In this document: positions 54,612 to 62,779 of the stretch, piece after piece
Layout: the number at the start of each line of letters is the position of its first letter
Numbering within the stretch: position 1 is the stretch's first letter
Source of the DNA: Saccharospirillum sp. MSK14-1
GTDB lineage: Bacteria; Pseudomonadota; Gammaproteobacteria; Pseudomonadales; Natronospirillaceae
Length of the DNA: 64,000 nt
Reading direction: 5' to 3'
NCBI RefSeq assembly: GCF_003054965.1
Contig: NZ_MIES01000033.1
Location: forward strand, 1,426,001-1,490,000
The notes under the pieces: generated by a model
The model's input: the letters and a program-made list of their open reading frames with translations, nothing else
Database searches by the model: none
What the model was told of the DNA's origin: nothing
Made by a program: the position numbers and the translations under genes

Positions 54612-56207
54612 TTAGGCCACCGCTTCAGATTCTGCTTTTTCTGCTGCACCGTCGGTCACCGGCGCCGATTCACGAATCAGATAGTCAAAAGCACCCAGCG
54701 CAGCCGTCGCACCGGCGCCCATGGAAATGACGATCTGTTTGTACGGCACGGTCGTGGCATCACCGGCGGCATAAACGCCTGGCACAGAGGTCGCACCGCG
54801 ACTGTCGATCACCATCTCGCCCATGCGGTTCAGCTCAACATCGCTGTCTTGCAACCATTCGGTGTTGGGCACCAGACCGATCTGCACAAAGACACCGGCC
54901 AGTTCAATCGACTTGGCTTCGCCGGTCGCACGATCGGTGTAATTCAAAGCGGTGACCGCCTTGCCGTTACCGGCAATTTCGGTGGTCTGAGCGTTGGTCA
55001 GAATATCGACATTGGGCAGCGACTTGGCTTTGCGTTGCAGCACTTCGTCGGCACGCAGGGTGTCGGCAAATTCCAGCACGGTGACGTGCTCAACAATACC
55101 GGCCAGGTCGATGGCTGCTTCGATGCCGGAGTTACCGCCACCGATCACCGCAACGCGCTTGCCTTTGTAGAAAGGACCATCGCAGTGCGGGCAATAGGCC
55201 ACGCCCTTGTTGGTGTATTCGGCTTCGCCGGGCACACCGATTTTCCGCCAGCGCGCACCGGGGGCCAGAATAACCGAGCGTGAACTCAAGGCCGCACCAC
55301 TTTCCAGGCCCAGCTTAACCACGCCATCGCGTGTTAATTCAGCCGCGCGTTGACCAATAATCAGATCAACGCCGTATTCTTTAACGTGCTGTTCCAGATT
55401 GGCCGACAGTTTCGGGCCTTCGGTATAAGGCACAGAGATAAAGTTTTCGATGCCCACGGTGTCCATGACCTGACCACCAAACCGCTCGGCCACCAAGCCA
55501 GTACGAATGCCTTTACGCGCCGCATAAATAGCAGCGGCGGCACCGGCCGGTCCACCACCGACAACGAGCACATCGTATTGTTCGCGCTGGTTCAGGGCTT
55601 CCACCTGCTGTTCGGCAGCGCCGGTATCAACGCGCGCAACAATATCTTCCAGTGACATCCGGCCTTGGCCAAAGTGTTCACCGTTCAGGTAAACCGACGG
55701 CACGGCCATGATTTCTTTGGCTTCGACTTCGTCCTGGAACACACCACCGTCGATCATTTCGTGGGTAATGTTCGGGTTCAGTTTCGCCATCAGGTTCAGT
55801 GCCTGAACCACGTCCGGGCAGTTCTGGCACGACAGCGAAATATAGGTTTCAAAGTGCAGCGGACCGGGAATCGCTTTGATCTGATCCTGCAGGGTCTGGT
55901 CGGCTTTTGATGGGTGACCACCGGCCTGCAGTAACGCCAGCACCAGGGACGTAAATTCGTGGCCCATTGGCACGCCGGCAAAGCTGACGCGCGGTGTTTC
56001 ACCGACCGGTGCAATCGACATGCTTGGGGTACGCGAACCTTGGTATGAACCCTGGCTGATTTTGTCACTCAGTTCGATGATTTCGTTCGCCAGTTCGCTC
56101 AGTTCACGACCTTTGGCGGAATCATCACTGGACACACTGACCTCGATGGGCGTGACAATATTTTGCAAATAGGTGTCCAGTTGCTGTTTAAGATTGGCAT
56201 CCAACAT
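54612..56207 (-). CDS. ahpF: Alkyl hydroperoxide reductase subunit F
   Basis: 531 aa. Flavoprotein that passes electrons from NADH to AhpC. An N-terminal thioredoxin-like double domain with CxxC in [14 protein letters not shown]-binding [20 protein letters not shown]-binding [15 protein letters not shown] and redox CPHCDGP are all present. It lies 129 nt after ahpC with a hairpin between, so it may have separate or read-through expression. Confidence 0.96.
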   Translation of the reverse strand: MLDANLKQQLDTYLQNIVTPIEVSVSSDDSAKGRELSELANEIIELSDKISQGSYQGSRTPSMSIAPVGETPRVSFAGVPMGHEFTSLVLALLQAGGHPSKADQTLQDQIKAIPGPLHFETYISLSCQNCPDVVQALNLMAKLNPNITHEMIDGGVFQDEVEAKEIMAVPSVYLNGEHFGQGRMSLEDIVARVDTGAAEQQVEALNQREQYDVLVVGGGPAGAAAAIYAARKGIRTGLVAERFGGQVMDTVGIENFISVPYTEGPKLSANLEQHVKEYGVDLIIGQRAAELTRDGVVKLGLESGAALSSRSVILAPGARWRKIGVPGEAEYTNKGVAYCPHCDGPFYKGKRVAVIGGGNSGIEAAIDLAGIVEHVTVLEFADTLRADEVLQRKAKSLPNVDILTNAQTTEIAGNGKAVTALNYTDRATGEAKSIELAGVFVQIGLVPNTEWLQDSDVELNRMGEMVIDSRGATSVPGVYAAGDATTVPYKQIVISMGAGATAALGAFDYLIRESAPVTDGAAEKAESEAVA

Positions 56208-56272
56208 CGGTTTGTCCTTCGTGTGTCCAAACCAGTCTCGCTTGAAGGCATCAAGCCAGACTGCGGAATTTA

Positions 56273-56297
56273 TAAAAAAGCCCTCCCGCAGGAGGGC
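56273..56297 (-). terminator. Terminator between ahpC and ahpF
   Basis: Minus-strand GCCCTCC / GGAGGGC (56280-56286 and 56291-56297) with a CGCA/TGCG loop and T-run at 56273-56279. It probably attenuates so that ahpC is made in excess of ahpF. Confidence 0.88.
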
Positions 56298-56336
56298 CCG
56301 TTTCTGTCGTTTAATCCGCTCTCAGATTGTGTCGAC

Positions 56337-56903
56337 TTAGATTTTGCCGACCAGGTCCAGTGACGGAGACAGAGTTTCTTCACCTTCTTTCCACTTCGCC
56401 GGGCAGACTTCGCCTGGGTGCGCAGCGATGTACTGAGCCGCTTTGACTTTGCGCAGCAGTTCGCTGGCGTCACGGCCAATGCCACCGTCGGTGATTTCAA
56501 CGATCTTGATACGACCTTCCGGATCGATCACGAAGGTACCGCGATCAGCCAGGCCGTCTTCTTCGATCATCACACCGAAGTTGCGAGTGATGGTGCCGGT
56601 CGGGTCGCCCAACATCGGGTACTGAATTTTGCCGATGGTGTCAGACGTTTCGTGCCAGGCTTTGTGAGTGAAGTGGGTGTCAGTAGAAACCGAGTAGATT
56701 TCAACGCCCATTTTCTTGAACTCTTCGTAGTTGTCAGCCAGGTCACCCAGTTCGGTCGGGCAAACAAAGGTGAAGTCAGCCGGATAGAAGAAGAAGATGG
56801 CCCATTTGCCTTTGATGTCGTCACTGCTGACGTCAACAAATTCACCGTTGTGGAAAGCAGTCGCTTTAAACGGCTTCAATTCGGAATCGATATAGCGAGA
56901 CAT
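56337..56903 (-). CDS. ahpC: Alkyl hydroperoxide reductase subunit C (peroxiredoxin)
   Basis: 188 aa from ATG 56903 after AAAGGAG. Two-Cys peroxiredoxin: peroxidatic Cys in [11 protein letters not shown] and resolving Cys in [11 protein letters not shown]. Reduces organic peroxides and H2O2 with AhpF. The 5' leader has a GGCGG-N7-CCGCC hairpin (56948-56964) and TACTATAAGT as a -10 candidate. OxyR sites could not be confirmed. Confidence 0.97.
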   Translation of the reverse strand: MSRYIDSELKPFKATAFHNGEFVDVSSDDIKGKWAIFFFYPADFTFVCPTELGDLADNYEEFKKMGVEIYSVSTDTHFTHKAWHETSDTIGKIQYPMLGDPTGTITRNFGVMIEEDGLADRGTFVIDPEGRIKIVEITDGGIGRDASELLRKVKAAQYIAAHPGEVCPAKWKEGEETLSPSLDLVGKI

Positions 56904-57305
56904 AAAGTGCTCCTTTAATCGTTTAAGGTCATGTGTGAATAAGCTAGGGCGGAACGCTACCGCCTTCGACACCACTTATAGTAAGGAGCACCCTGGCTGG
57001 ATTAAACGAATGCTTACCAATGACTTCGATAGCTGATAGCAATCGACCTTAATTTTATAATTAAACTATTAAATCGATTATTCCCATCTATGAACACCGA
57101 TCCAAAACGCGCCAAAGTCGAACATAGGCCGCGCCAAGGCGGTGCCAGGCCTCGTCCGCGCACCATGCTGAAACAGAACGCGACGGGCGGGCCGCGTCTA
57201 AACACGAACTTTACACTCCCTCCACTTTGGCTCCATCCTGCCGCCAGAGTCGCTTTAGTATCATGGCCGGGTTTTGACGATTCCTAACCGTGATAAGGAT
57301 CCACT
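56904..57305. other. Intergenic region between ahpC and cytochrome b562 gene
   Basis: About 400 nt. It carries the ahpC leader hairpin and promoter candidate, an AT-rich stretch (57040-57085) and ATAG/CTAT half-sites whose spacing does not fit an OxyR site. A 65-aa plus-strand frame (57090-57287) has no clear SD or homology. The plus gene has its SD AAGGA at 57296-57300. Confidence 0.4.
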
Positions 57306-57734
57306 ATGACTCTCAATCTGAAACGCTTCCTGGCCGCGACGGCCATCAGCTTTGGCCTGGCAGCGACGGCTTATGCCGAAAGCTGTGATGAAACGGCGCT
57401 GTACGCCAACATGGAAACCATGGCCGACAACATGCGCCCTCTGGTCAGCGCCATTCGCAGCAACAACATTGAAGAAGCGCAATCTCGCCTGGCAACGCTG
57501 CGCACCGCCGCTGTCGATGCCTCCGATGAAACTCCCTATTCCCTGGCTGACGGCGGCGACAGCGCCGACATCGAAGCCTTCCAGAACGCCATGACCGACA
57601 TGGTGGCTCGTTTAGACGAAGCCTCTGCCGCTCTGGAAGCGGGTGACACCGGCGCCGCTGCCAGCCATTTGCAAGCCATTGGCGATATGCGCAAAGACGG
57701 TCACCGTCAATTCAAAGATCGCAGCTGCCGCTAA
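57306..57734 (+). CDS. Cytochrome b562-family periplasmic protein
   Basis: 142 aa. Signal peptide ending ATAYA|ES. The mature four-helix bundle follows E. coli cytochrome b562 segment by segment: YANMETMADNMRPL (Met ligand), RTAAVDASDETPYSLAD, ARLDEASAALEAGDTGAA and MRKDGHRQFKDR (His ligand). Two Cys, near each end (ESCDET and DRSCR), could form a disulfide absent in the E. coli protein. The next gene encodes a membrane cytochrome b, a likely electron partner. Confidence 0.85.
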   Translation: MTLNLKRFLAATAISFGLAATAYAESCDETALYANMETMADNMRPLVSAIRSNNIEEAQSRLATLRTAAVDASDETPYSLADGGDSADIEAFQNAMTDMVARLDEASAALEAGDTGAAASHLQAIGDMRKDGHRQFKDRSCR

Positions 57735-57746
57735 CGGGACACCGTG

Positions 57747-58406
57747 ATGAAGACGGAAACCAAAGTCTGGGATTTACCGGTTCGGCTGGTGCATTGGGGT
57801 CTGGTGATCTGCCTGATCGCGCTGTTTGTCAGCGTTAACGTGGGCAATATGCAGGTGCACTTTTACGCTGGCTATGCGCTGTCGGCTTTGCTGGTGTTCC
57901 GGCTGATCTGGGCGTTGGTGGGTACAACCTACGCGCGCTTCTCCAGCTGGAATCTGTCCCCCAAAGCCGTTATCCGGCATCTGGGTGAACTGGCGCGCGG
58001 CCGTGCTGACGCCGCCGAGCTGGGCCACAACCCGGCCGGTGCAGCCATGGTGGTTTTACTGCTGGTGGTGTTAACCATTCAGGTCGTCAGCGGTCTGTTC
58101 TACAGCGACGATGTGTTCTGGTATGGCCCGTTCAATCTGAACGCGCCTGACTGGGTGATCGACCTGGCGGCCTGGTTTCACCCTCGCCTGCCCGCGCTGA
58201 TTTTAGCGCTGGTGGCGACCCACATCCTGGCGGTGTTGTACCACCGACTGCGCTTTAAAGAACCCTTGGTCGAAGCCATGGTCCATGGCCGCAAGCCCGC
58301 CATGACTGGCGCCAGCGAGCGCAGTAACATCAACCGCTACTGGTTGCTGTTCAGTTTGATTGCTGCCCTGCTGTGGTTGGGATGGTTGTTCACCTGGCCG
58401 ATCTGA
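57747..58406 (+). CDS. Cytochrome b561-family membrane protein
   Basis: 220 aa, four or five transmembrane helices. Haem ligands are His in VRLVHWGLVICLIALF, HFYAGYALSALLVFR, and later WFHPRLPALILALVATHILAVLYH. Family: cytochrome b561 / Ni-Fe hydrogenase-type b. It probably oxidises quinol or passes electrons to the preceding cytochrome b562; this pair is common in marine gammaproteobacteria. The start is ATG 57747, with GTG 57744 immediately before. Confidence 0.87.
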   Translation: MKTETKVWDLPVRLVHWGLVICLIALFVSVNVGNMQVHFYAGYALSALLVFRLIWALVGTTYARFSSWNLSPKAVIRHLGELARGRADAAELGHNPAGAAMVVLLLVVLTIQVVSGLFYSDDVFWYGPFNLNAPDWVIDLAAWFHPRLPALILALVATHILAVLYHRLRFKEPLVEAMVHGRKPAMTGASERSNINRYWLLFSLIAALLWLGWLFTWPI

Positions 58407-58434
58407 GCGTTGGAATTCTGGGGCGCATCGAGCC

Positions 58435-58863
58435 TCAGAGTTCCGTGATCGCAAAATGATGGCTGTTAATCACAAAGCCATGACGGAAGTAAAAGCGATG
58501 GGCGGCGAAACGCTGCACGCCACTGTCGAGATGCAATTGTTCACAGCCCTGTTCACGGGCGTAATCCGATAACCACTCAATCATCAATGCACCGGCACCG
58601 GTAGAACGCTGCTGTTCGTCGGTCACCAGATCATCCACATACAGATGTTTGCCCCAGGCCAGCTTGCGCTGAATGACAAAGCCAGCGACGCACAACACCG
58701 CCTCGTTATCATCCACCACCATTGCCAGGTGGTAGCCTTCTTGTTCCATTTGCTGACGCGCCTGCCGCACCAATGCTTCGGGTTCAAAATGCGGACGTAA
58801 CTGGCACATCACCGGCGCCAGTTTCTGCAAGTCGCTGTCGTTTTGTGCCAATACCACGCGCAT
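58435..58863 (-). CDS. GNAT-family N-acetyltransferase
   Basis: 142 aa. GNAT fold with HLYVDDLVTDEQQRSTGAGA (acetyl-CoA loop, RSTGAG) and a C-terminal HRFYFRHGFVINSHHF. The N-terminal VVLAQNDSDLQKLAPVM is typical. Substrate is unknown. It is convergent with cytochrome b, 28 nt away. Confidence 0.85.
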   Translation of the reverse strand: MRVVLAQNDSDLQKLAPVMCQLRPHFEPEALVRQARQQMEQEGYHLAMVVDDNEAVLCVAGFVIQRKLAWGKHLYVDDLVTDEQQRSTGAGALMIEWLSDYAREQGCEQLHLDSGVQRFAAHRFYFRHGFVINSHHFAITEL

Positions 58864-58893
58864 GGGTTACCTCTGCTCAACAGTGCAAGACGA

Positions 58894-59631
58894 TTAGGGT
58901 TCGAATTTAAAATGACGGCTGCGACTCTGAATGCCTTCAATCGACCCACCCTTTCCAAAACGGGTATCCAGTTGGCCGCTCTGATGACTTTGCAAGGTGG
59001 CGGTCACATCACAGACATCGAAAAAGTATGGCTGATTAAAAGCAGACATGAGGCCGTCTAAATCCAGGTACTGGTGTCCATCATCGCTGATGTTGGTAAC
59101 CGAGCTTCGAAACGATTTCTGATTCGCATAGTTACTGCATTCCATGCTTACCTTCAGGCGCAACTGACCTCCGTGAGTGACTTCCCACTCCAGATCGACC
59201 CCCTCATCCTCAATCAGTACGTCGCTTGCGGGATGCGTAATGTCGAACGGTTCCGGCAGATAGGTCCAGGAGTGCGTCGATGAATCGACAGTGCGTTCGA
59301 AATCGACCGTGTAACGCCGGTTAACGCTGTCACCATTCAAGCTGGTGCCGTAGCTTAAAAAACCGGTGTGCCGTTTCGACAATTGACGGATCTGTTCGCC
59401 ATTGCTCGCCATCAAGCGATCATCGCCCTGCAATTCAATTCGTGCCGAATTTAACGTGTCGCCCGCGGCCAACGCAGCAACGACCTCAGTGGTGCCATTG
59501 CCACGCGCAATCACATCGATGTAGGCCGACATTCCCGACGTCAGTACACTTTCGGAATCTGCCACCGTACAGGCAGTAACAGCCAACACCGTTGAGATTA
59601 ACGTCACTCGCTTACGATTGAATACCGCCAT
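58894..59631 (-). CDS. Hypothetical lipoprotein or secreted protein
   Basis: 245 aa. N-terminal signal MAVFNRKRVTLISTVLAVTAC has a Cys21 in a lipobox-like VTAC, so a lipoprotein is plausible. The rest is beta-rich and hydrophilic (YIDVIARGNGTTEVVAALAAG, LNGDSVNRRYTVDFERTV, VDLEWEVTHGGQLRLKVSM). No family is recognised. It is preceded by the SMR transporter gene. Confidence 0.6.
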   Translation of the reverse strand: MAVFNRKRVTLISTVLAVTACTVADSESVLTSGMSAYIDVIARGNGTTEVVAALAAGDTLNSARIELQGDDRLMASNGEQIRQLSKRHTGFLSYGTSLNGDSVNRRYTVDFERTVDSSTHSWTYLPEPFDITHPASDVLIEDEGVDLEWEVTHGGQLRLKVSMECSNYANQKSFRSSVTNISDDGHQYLDLDGLMSAFNQPYFFDVCDVTATLQSHQSGQLDTRFGKGGSIEGIQSRSRHFKFEP

Positions 59632-59674
59632 GACCGACCATCCTTTTCGAGTTTCCCTGACTGGTTTAGCGCGC

Positions 59675-60007
59675 CTAGTGTGGCACCGCCCGTGAAAACA
59701 GATTCAATACCAATACCCCGCTCAGGATCAGCGCCATTCCCAACAGCGCCGGCCAGTCCAGTTTCTGATCGAACAGCCACCAGGACACCAGGGTAATCAA
59801 TACAATGCCGCCACCGGCCCAGATCGCATAAGCGATGCCAACCGGTATCACTTTCAGCGTTTGCGCCAATAAATAAAACGCCAGACCGTAGCTGATAACA
59901 ACGATGACTGACGGCCACAACCGACTGAAATTCTCGCTGGCTTTAAGCGCTGTCGTGCCCACCACTTCGGCAGTAATTGCAACCGCCAGAATCAACCATG
60001 CTTTCAT
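59675..60007 (-). CDS. SMR-family small multidrug efflux protein
   Basis: 110 aa with four transmembrane helices. The essential membrane Glu14 is in AITAEVVGTTALK, and the signature GIAYAIWAGGGIVLITLVSW is EmrE-like rather than SugE-like. Proton-coupled exporter of quaternary ammonium compounds by homology; substrate not proven. Confidence 0.92.
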   Translation of the reverse strand: MKAWLILAVAITAEVVGTTALKASENFSRLWPSVIVVISYGLAFYLLAQTLKVIPVGIAYAIWAGGGIVLITLVSWWLFDQKLDWPALLGMALILSGVLVLNLFSRAVPH

Positions 60008-60045
60008 GACAACGCCCTCTTAACTTCGATCAACGACAGCGCAGT

Positions 60046-61089
60046 CTACTCAACTTCTTTGGCAGCAACCATGACGTTGGCATCCAGACGAGCCAGGCGC
60101 TGTTCAGCCAGGGGCACGATCTCGCGTTCAACCAGACGATGCAGCTGACCGCGATAACCACTGCGCCCGGCCGGGGTATTGGGGTTGGAGGTAATGGCAA
60201 TGGTCAGCGCCAGTTGCGGCAGCACGTAAACCATTTGCCCACCGTAACCCCAGCCGTAATAGCCATCGTAGCCGTCAAAATCGCGCAGAAACCAGCCATA
60301 ACCGTAGCCATCTCCGGTGTAACGCGAACGCGTGTAGCGTTGCCAGCTGGCGTCGATCCATTGCGACGGCAATACCTGGGTACCATCAGCCGCCTGACCA
60401 CCCCGACGATAGAGTTCGCCAAACGCCAGCAACGACGCCGGTGTCATGCTCACCTGATTACCGCCCAGCGGAATGCCTTGCGGGTCGCGTAACCAGCTCA
60501 CCACTCGGATCCCCGCAGGCGCCAGCCATTCATTGGCCAGCTCATCCGTCGGCTGGCCCGTTTCACGCGCGAGGATGGCGGACAATAAATGCGTACTGCC
60601 GGTGGAATACTGCATGCGACCACCCGGCTGCGCTTCAAATGGCCGCGCCAGAGCATTTTGTACCCAGTTGCCACTGCTCACCCAGTTGCCGTAATTGCGG
60701 CCCGAGGTCCGTTCCAGCCCAGCCTGCATCGACAGCAAATGACCAATGGTAATTTGCTGCAAGCGCGGGTCGGGGTTTGCGGGGAGTTGATCCTGGAGCA
60801 ATGGCGCGATGGCTTGGTCGGTGCCCTCAAGCACGCCGCGCTCAATGGCGATGCCTACCAAAGCGGACATCAATGATTTAGACGCCGATTTAATGTTCGC
60901 CGGTTGATCCAACCGGGCGCCATTAAAGCTCTCGGCCAGGATCACCTCGCCAGACTGGGCAATTTGCAGGGTATAAAGATTATTAAAACGAGCAGCAGAG
61001 GTTTGAATGGATTCGGTGGGAGATTCAGCCAGAACCGTCGACCCAACTAACGCTAAAGACACATAACCGATAACAAGACGTCGCAACAT
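60046..61089 (-). CDS. Serine hydrolase, beta-lactamase (class C-like) family
   Basis: 347 aa. Signal peptide SLALVGSTVLA|ES. The SxxK nucleophile Ser68-Lys71 lies in ANIKSASKSLMSALVG, and a tyrosine motif is in MQYSTGSTHLL. Members include esterases, carboxypeptidases and EstB-like enzymes; a true beta-lactamase role is not suggested. Start ATG 61089. Confidence 0.85.
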   Translation of the reverse strand: MLRRLVIGYVSLALVGSTVLAESPTESIQTSAARFNNLYTLQIAQSGEVILAESFNGARLDQPANIKSASKSLMSALVGIAIERGVLEGTDQAIAPLLQDQLPANPDPRLQQITIGHLLSMQAGLERTSGRNYGNWVSSGNWVQNALARPFEAQPGGRMQYSTGSTHLLSAILARETGQPTDELANEWLAPAGIRVVSWLRDPQGIPLGGNQVSMTPASLLAFGELYRRGGQAADGTQVLPSQWIDASWQRYTRSRYTGDGYGYGWFLRDFDGYDGYYGWGYGGQMVYVLPQLALTIAITSNPNTPAGRSGYRGQLHRLVEREIVPLAEQRLARLDANVMVAAKEVE

Positions 61090-61154
61090 GGCAGCCTACT
61101 CCGCACCAACAGCAAAGCCGTCAGGTTAGCAGAGCCGGCTGCCCGCGGGCGGCC

Positions 61155-61619
61155 CTAGAATGTCAAGGTCATGAAAACCGAATGCGGGTCCGGCTGGTAG
61201 TCGCCAAACGGATCGGTGTATTCAAAGCCAACGGCTTCGTACATTTTGCGCGCTGGTGCAAAGGCGTCCATCGAACCGGTTTCCAGGCTGATGCGCGTCA
61301 TGCCATTCGAGCGCGCCTGCTCCAAGGCGTGCTGCAACAACGCCCGCGCAACACCCTGGCGTAAAAACTGGGGGTCGGTGCGCATCGACTTTAACTCACC
61401 GTGCGTTTCATCCAGCGCTTTGAGCGCCGCACAACCCAGCAACTGATCATCCCGCCAAGCGGTCCAGAATTGAATGTCCGGCTGCTGCAAAGCACTCAGG
61501 TCAAGCGCATGCACGCTTTCTGGCGGAGAGTGCTCCGCCATGCCCGCCAGATGCGCAGCCAATAACTCAACAACAGCCGGGTGTTCCAGGCCGCCATCAC
61601 GAAGGGTGATATCAGACAT
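61155..61619 (-). CDS. GNAT-family N-acetyltransferase
   Basis: 154 aa. The acetyl-CoA site is in ELKSMRTDPQFLRQGVARALL and the end FEYTDPFGDYQPDPHSVFM fits PA3944/YjaB-like GNATs. ATG 61619. It lies on the same strand between the serine hydrolase and galU. Substrate unknown. Confidence 0.87.
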   Translation of the reverse strand: MSDITLRDGGLEHPAVVELLAAHLAGMAEHSPPESVHALDLSALQQPDIQFWTAWRDDQLLGCAALKALDETHGELKSMRTDPQFLRQGVARALLQHALEQARSNGMTRISLETGSMDAFAPARKMYEAVGFEYTDPFGDYQPDPHSVFMTLTF

Positions 61620-61642
61620 CGTTGTCTTCCGAAAAGTCGTCG

Positions 61643-61669
61643 ATAAAACCCGGGCCAGGCCGGCCCGGG
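61643..61669 (-). terminator. Rho-independent terminator after galU
   Basis: Minus-strand CCCGGGCC / GGCCCGGG 8-bp stem (61649-61656 and 61662-61669) with a 5-nt loop, followed by TTTTAT at 61643-61648, 10 nt after the galU stop. Confidence 0.87.
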
Positions 61670-61678
61670 CAGGCCATA

Positions 61679-62527
61679 TCAGGTCAACAGACCTTTTTTA
61701 TAGAGGTTTTCGTAGCAGAAGTTGGTGGCTTCAACAAAGCCTTCAACCGACCCGCAATCAAAGCGTTTGCCTTTCAGGCGATAGGCCATCACAACGCCAT
61801 CCTGCGCTTGGGTCATCAAGGCATCGGTCAACTGAACTTCGTCGTTTTTACCCGGTGGGGTGTTGCGCAGAATCTCAAAAATATCCGGCGTCAAAATGTA
61901 ACGGCCAATCACTGCCAGATTAGACGGCGCGTCTTCCTTATTGGGTTTTTCCACCATGCTCTTAACGCGATAGAGACCGTCTTTCATTTCTTCGCCGTCA
62001 ATCACACCGTACTTATGAATTTCATCTTCCGGCACTTCCATGACCGCGACAATGCTGCAACGGAATTGATTGAAGACTTTAACCATCTGCGCCAGGACGT
62101 TTTCCGTGGTTTCTTCCGGCTCCGGTACGCACAAATCATCGGCCAGAATAACGCCGAACGGTTCGTTACCGATCAGAGTTTCACCACACAGGATCGCATG
62201 GCCCAAGCCCTTCATTTCTTTTTGGCGCGTGAAGGAGAAGATGCCTTCGTCCATCACATGGCGAATCGATTTGAGAAATTCTTCCTTGTTGGAACCGTTG
62301 ATTTGGTGCTCCAACTCATAGGAAATATCAAAATGGTCCGCGATGGCACGCTTGCCACGGCCGGTCACAAAGCCGATCTCGTTCAGCCCGGCCTCGATCG
62401 CTTCCTCAACCCCATATTGCACCAGCGGCTTGTTAACGACGGGCAGCATTTCCTTGGGCAGCGCTTTGGTGGCTGGTAAAAAACGCGTACCGTAGCCGCC
62501 GACGGGGAACATACATTTGCGAATCAT
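61679..62527 (-). CDS. galU: UTP-glucose-1-phosphate uridylyltransferase
   Basis: 282 aa. Makes UDP-glucose. The signature VGGYGTRFLPATKALPKEMLP and LADDLCVPEPEETTE are clear, with VEKPNKEDAPSNLAVIGRYI. It is divergent from the GH13 phosphorylase gene, with 250 nt between, so both may share control of glucosyl pools. Confidence 0.96.
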   Translation of the reverse strand: MIRKCMFPVGGYGTRFLPATKALPKEMLPVVNKPLVQYGVEEAIEAGLNEIGFVTGRGKRAIADHFDISYELEHQINGSNKEEFLKSIRHVMDEGIFSFTRQKEMKGLGHAILCGETLIGNEPFGVILADDLCVPEPEETTENVLAQMVKVFNQFRCSIVAVMEVPEDEIHKYGVIDGEEMKDGLYRVKSMVEKPNKEDAPSNLAVIGRYILTPDIFEILRNTPPGKNDEVQLTDALMTQAQDGVVMAYRLKGKRFDCGSVEGFVEATNFCYENLYKKGLLT

Positions 62528-62779
62528 TTCCTATCCTCTATTTCCGCTTGTCTTCAGTTCTAAGCAATTACCTGACCATTCGCAATTTTGGCGCGTTGTT
62601 TGCGATACAACCTCAGTGTACGGGTCAGACTGGCCGCGGCGCACCGAATTGGCGCGCCAAGGCGGGTTTCGGGTTGGGACTGTCCTTACACAACCTCAAT
62701 TGCACTAACATGGGGCATGGCACCAGGATGGTGCGACGCATCCACCGTCATCATCATACATCAGGTTAGGGAGACTAAC

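Noticed and set aside
57029-57069. Possible OxyR site upstream of ahpC from ATAG and CTAT half-sites
   Set aside because: Outer spacing of ATAG to CTAT is 34 or 41 nt, not the 37 of the OxyR consensus, and the region is simply AT-rich.
57090-57287. 65-aa plus-strand frame between ahpC and cytochrome b562
   Set aside because: No Shine-Dalgarno, proline/arginine-rich low-complexity product and no recognised relative.
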